Part shown: in pieces, positions 63,648-64,000 of the stretch | How the letters are laid out: each line of letters begins with the position of its first letter | Position numbering within the stretch: position 1 is the first letter of the stretch | Source: Porphyridium purpureum | Taxonomy: Eukaryota; Rhodophyta; Bangiophyceae; Porphyridiales; Porphyridiaceae | Assembly (NCBI GenBank): GCA_008690995.1 | Contig: VRMN01000001.1 | Coordinates: 5,208,001-5,272,000 of the forward strand | Length of the DNA stretch: 64,000 bases | Direction: 5' to 3' | The notes under the pieces: model-generated | Database searches by the model: none | What the model saw: only the letters and a program-made list of their open reading frames with translations | What the model was told of the DNA's origin: nothing | Made by a program: the position numbers and the translations under genes

Positions 63648-64000
63648 ATGGGGCAGGATTACTACGCGCAGCTGGGCGTGTCGCGGGGATGTGATGAGGC
63701 GACGCTGAAAAAGGCGTACAAAAAGTTGGCCATGCAGTATCACCCGGACCGGAACCCGGACGACCCAGAGACGGCGAACCGCAAGTTCCGCGACATCTCG
63801 CACGCGTACCAAGTGCTGTCCGACCCGAAGAAGAAGGAGGTGTACGATAGGTTTGGAGAGCAGGGCATCAACTCTGGAATGGACGAAGTGCCCCAGGGCC
63901 CGCAGTTTGGCGGGTCCAGGGGGGCGTCCTTTCGTTCCCACGGTCCGTATGGTGAGAACATGCATTTTGTGGATCCGAATGACCTGTTTGCGCAAATGTT
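63648..64000 (+). CDS. DnaJ/Hsp40 co-chaperone, class B-like (cut by window end)
   Basis: 118 codons are visible from ATG 63648. The first ~70 residues are a J domain: DYYAQLGVSRGCDEATLKKAYKKLAMQYHPDRNP with the HPD motif at 32-34, and FRDISHAYQVLSDPKKKEVYDRFGEQG. A Gly/Ser/Phe-containing linker follows (QFGGSRGASFRSHGPYG), then FVDPNDLFAQMF. This is the layout of DNAJB1/Sis1-type proteins that stimulate Hsp70 ATPase. The client-binding part lies outside the window. Confidence 0.93.
   Translation, partial: MGQDYYAQLGVSRGCDEATLKKAYKKLAMQYHPDRNPDDPETANRKFRDISHAYQVLSDPKKKEVYDRFGEQGINSGMDEVPQGPQFGGSRGASFRSHGPYGENMHFVDPNDLFAQM

Noticed and set aside
1-64000. CRISPR arrays, operons, Shine-Dalgarno sites, bacterial terminators
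   Set aside because: None seen, and the gene content (COPI, SRP68, spliceosome, ERO1) is eukaryotic nuclear.

Overview
The window looks like gene-dense nuclear DNA of a photosynthetic unicellular eukaryote, most likely a red alga of the Porphyridium type. The reasons are: about 28 protein genes in 64 kb, almost all readable as one uninterrupted exon; a moderately GC-rich sequence; typical eukaryotic genes (beta-COP, ERO1, SRP68, Prp17, uS10, Rieske protein, frataxin); a bacterial-type S1 ribosomal protein with a plastid-style leader; and helicase-associated-repeat and sulfotransferase families known from algae. The lineage is an inference and no marker gene settles it. Starts are given at the first sensible ATG. 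Only one intron could be supported (3120-3499).

Layout. 1-5 kb: two tandem sulfotransferase-like genes and a Pro/Lys-Glu-rich CaaX protein. 5-17 kb: an acidic coiled-coil protein, beta-COP, Prp17, an INSIG-like membrane protein, a selenoprotein L-like peroxiredoxin-fold gene with two in-frame UGA codons and a SECIS element, and FolD/MTHFD. 17-39 kb: a helicase-associated-repeat protein, uS10, Rieske, ERO1, a TLDc protein, an unknown 768-residue protein, frataxin, SRP68, a TspO-like protein, NADP-GDH, a C2H2 protein and an oxysterol-binding protein. 39.5-48.5 kb: a roughly 9-kb unit bounded by two 323-bp LTR-like direct repeats and a 5-bp target-site duplication. It carries two divergent coiled-coil genes and no recognisable gag/pol. 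48.5-50.4 kb: gene-poor DNA with a (CCGAAA)n array. 50-64 kb: S1 protein, a DEDD exonuclease, a GT47-like protein, a RhoGAP-like protein, glutaredoxin, UDP-glucose pyrophosphorylase, a large unknown and the start of a DnaJ gene.

The genes are mostly housekeeping and do not form one pathway. Some share themes. Secretory pathway: beta-COP, SRP68, ERO1, OSBP, GT47-like, sulfotransferases and UDP-glucose supply, which would fit a cell making much sulfated extracellular polysaccharide. Redox: SelL-like, glutaredoxin, ERO1. Mitochondrion: Rieske, frataxin.

The most striking item is the SelL-like selenoprotein (13916-14635, minus). Two UGA codons sit at the U-x-x-U positions of the peroxiredoxin-like active site, and a SECIS-like hairpin (13780-13858) lies just after the stop. 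A second window-wide signal is a CTGTAC/GTACAG element, often as inverted pairs, in many divergent promoter regions. It comes with purine (GA) tracts on the coding strand just before start codons.
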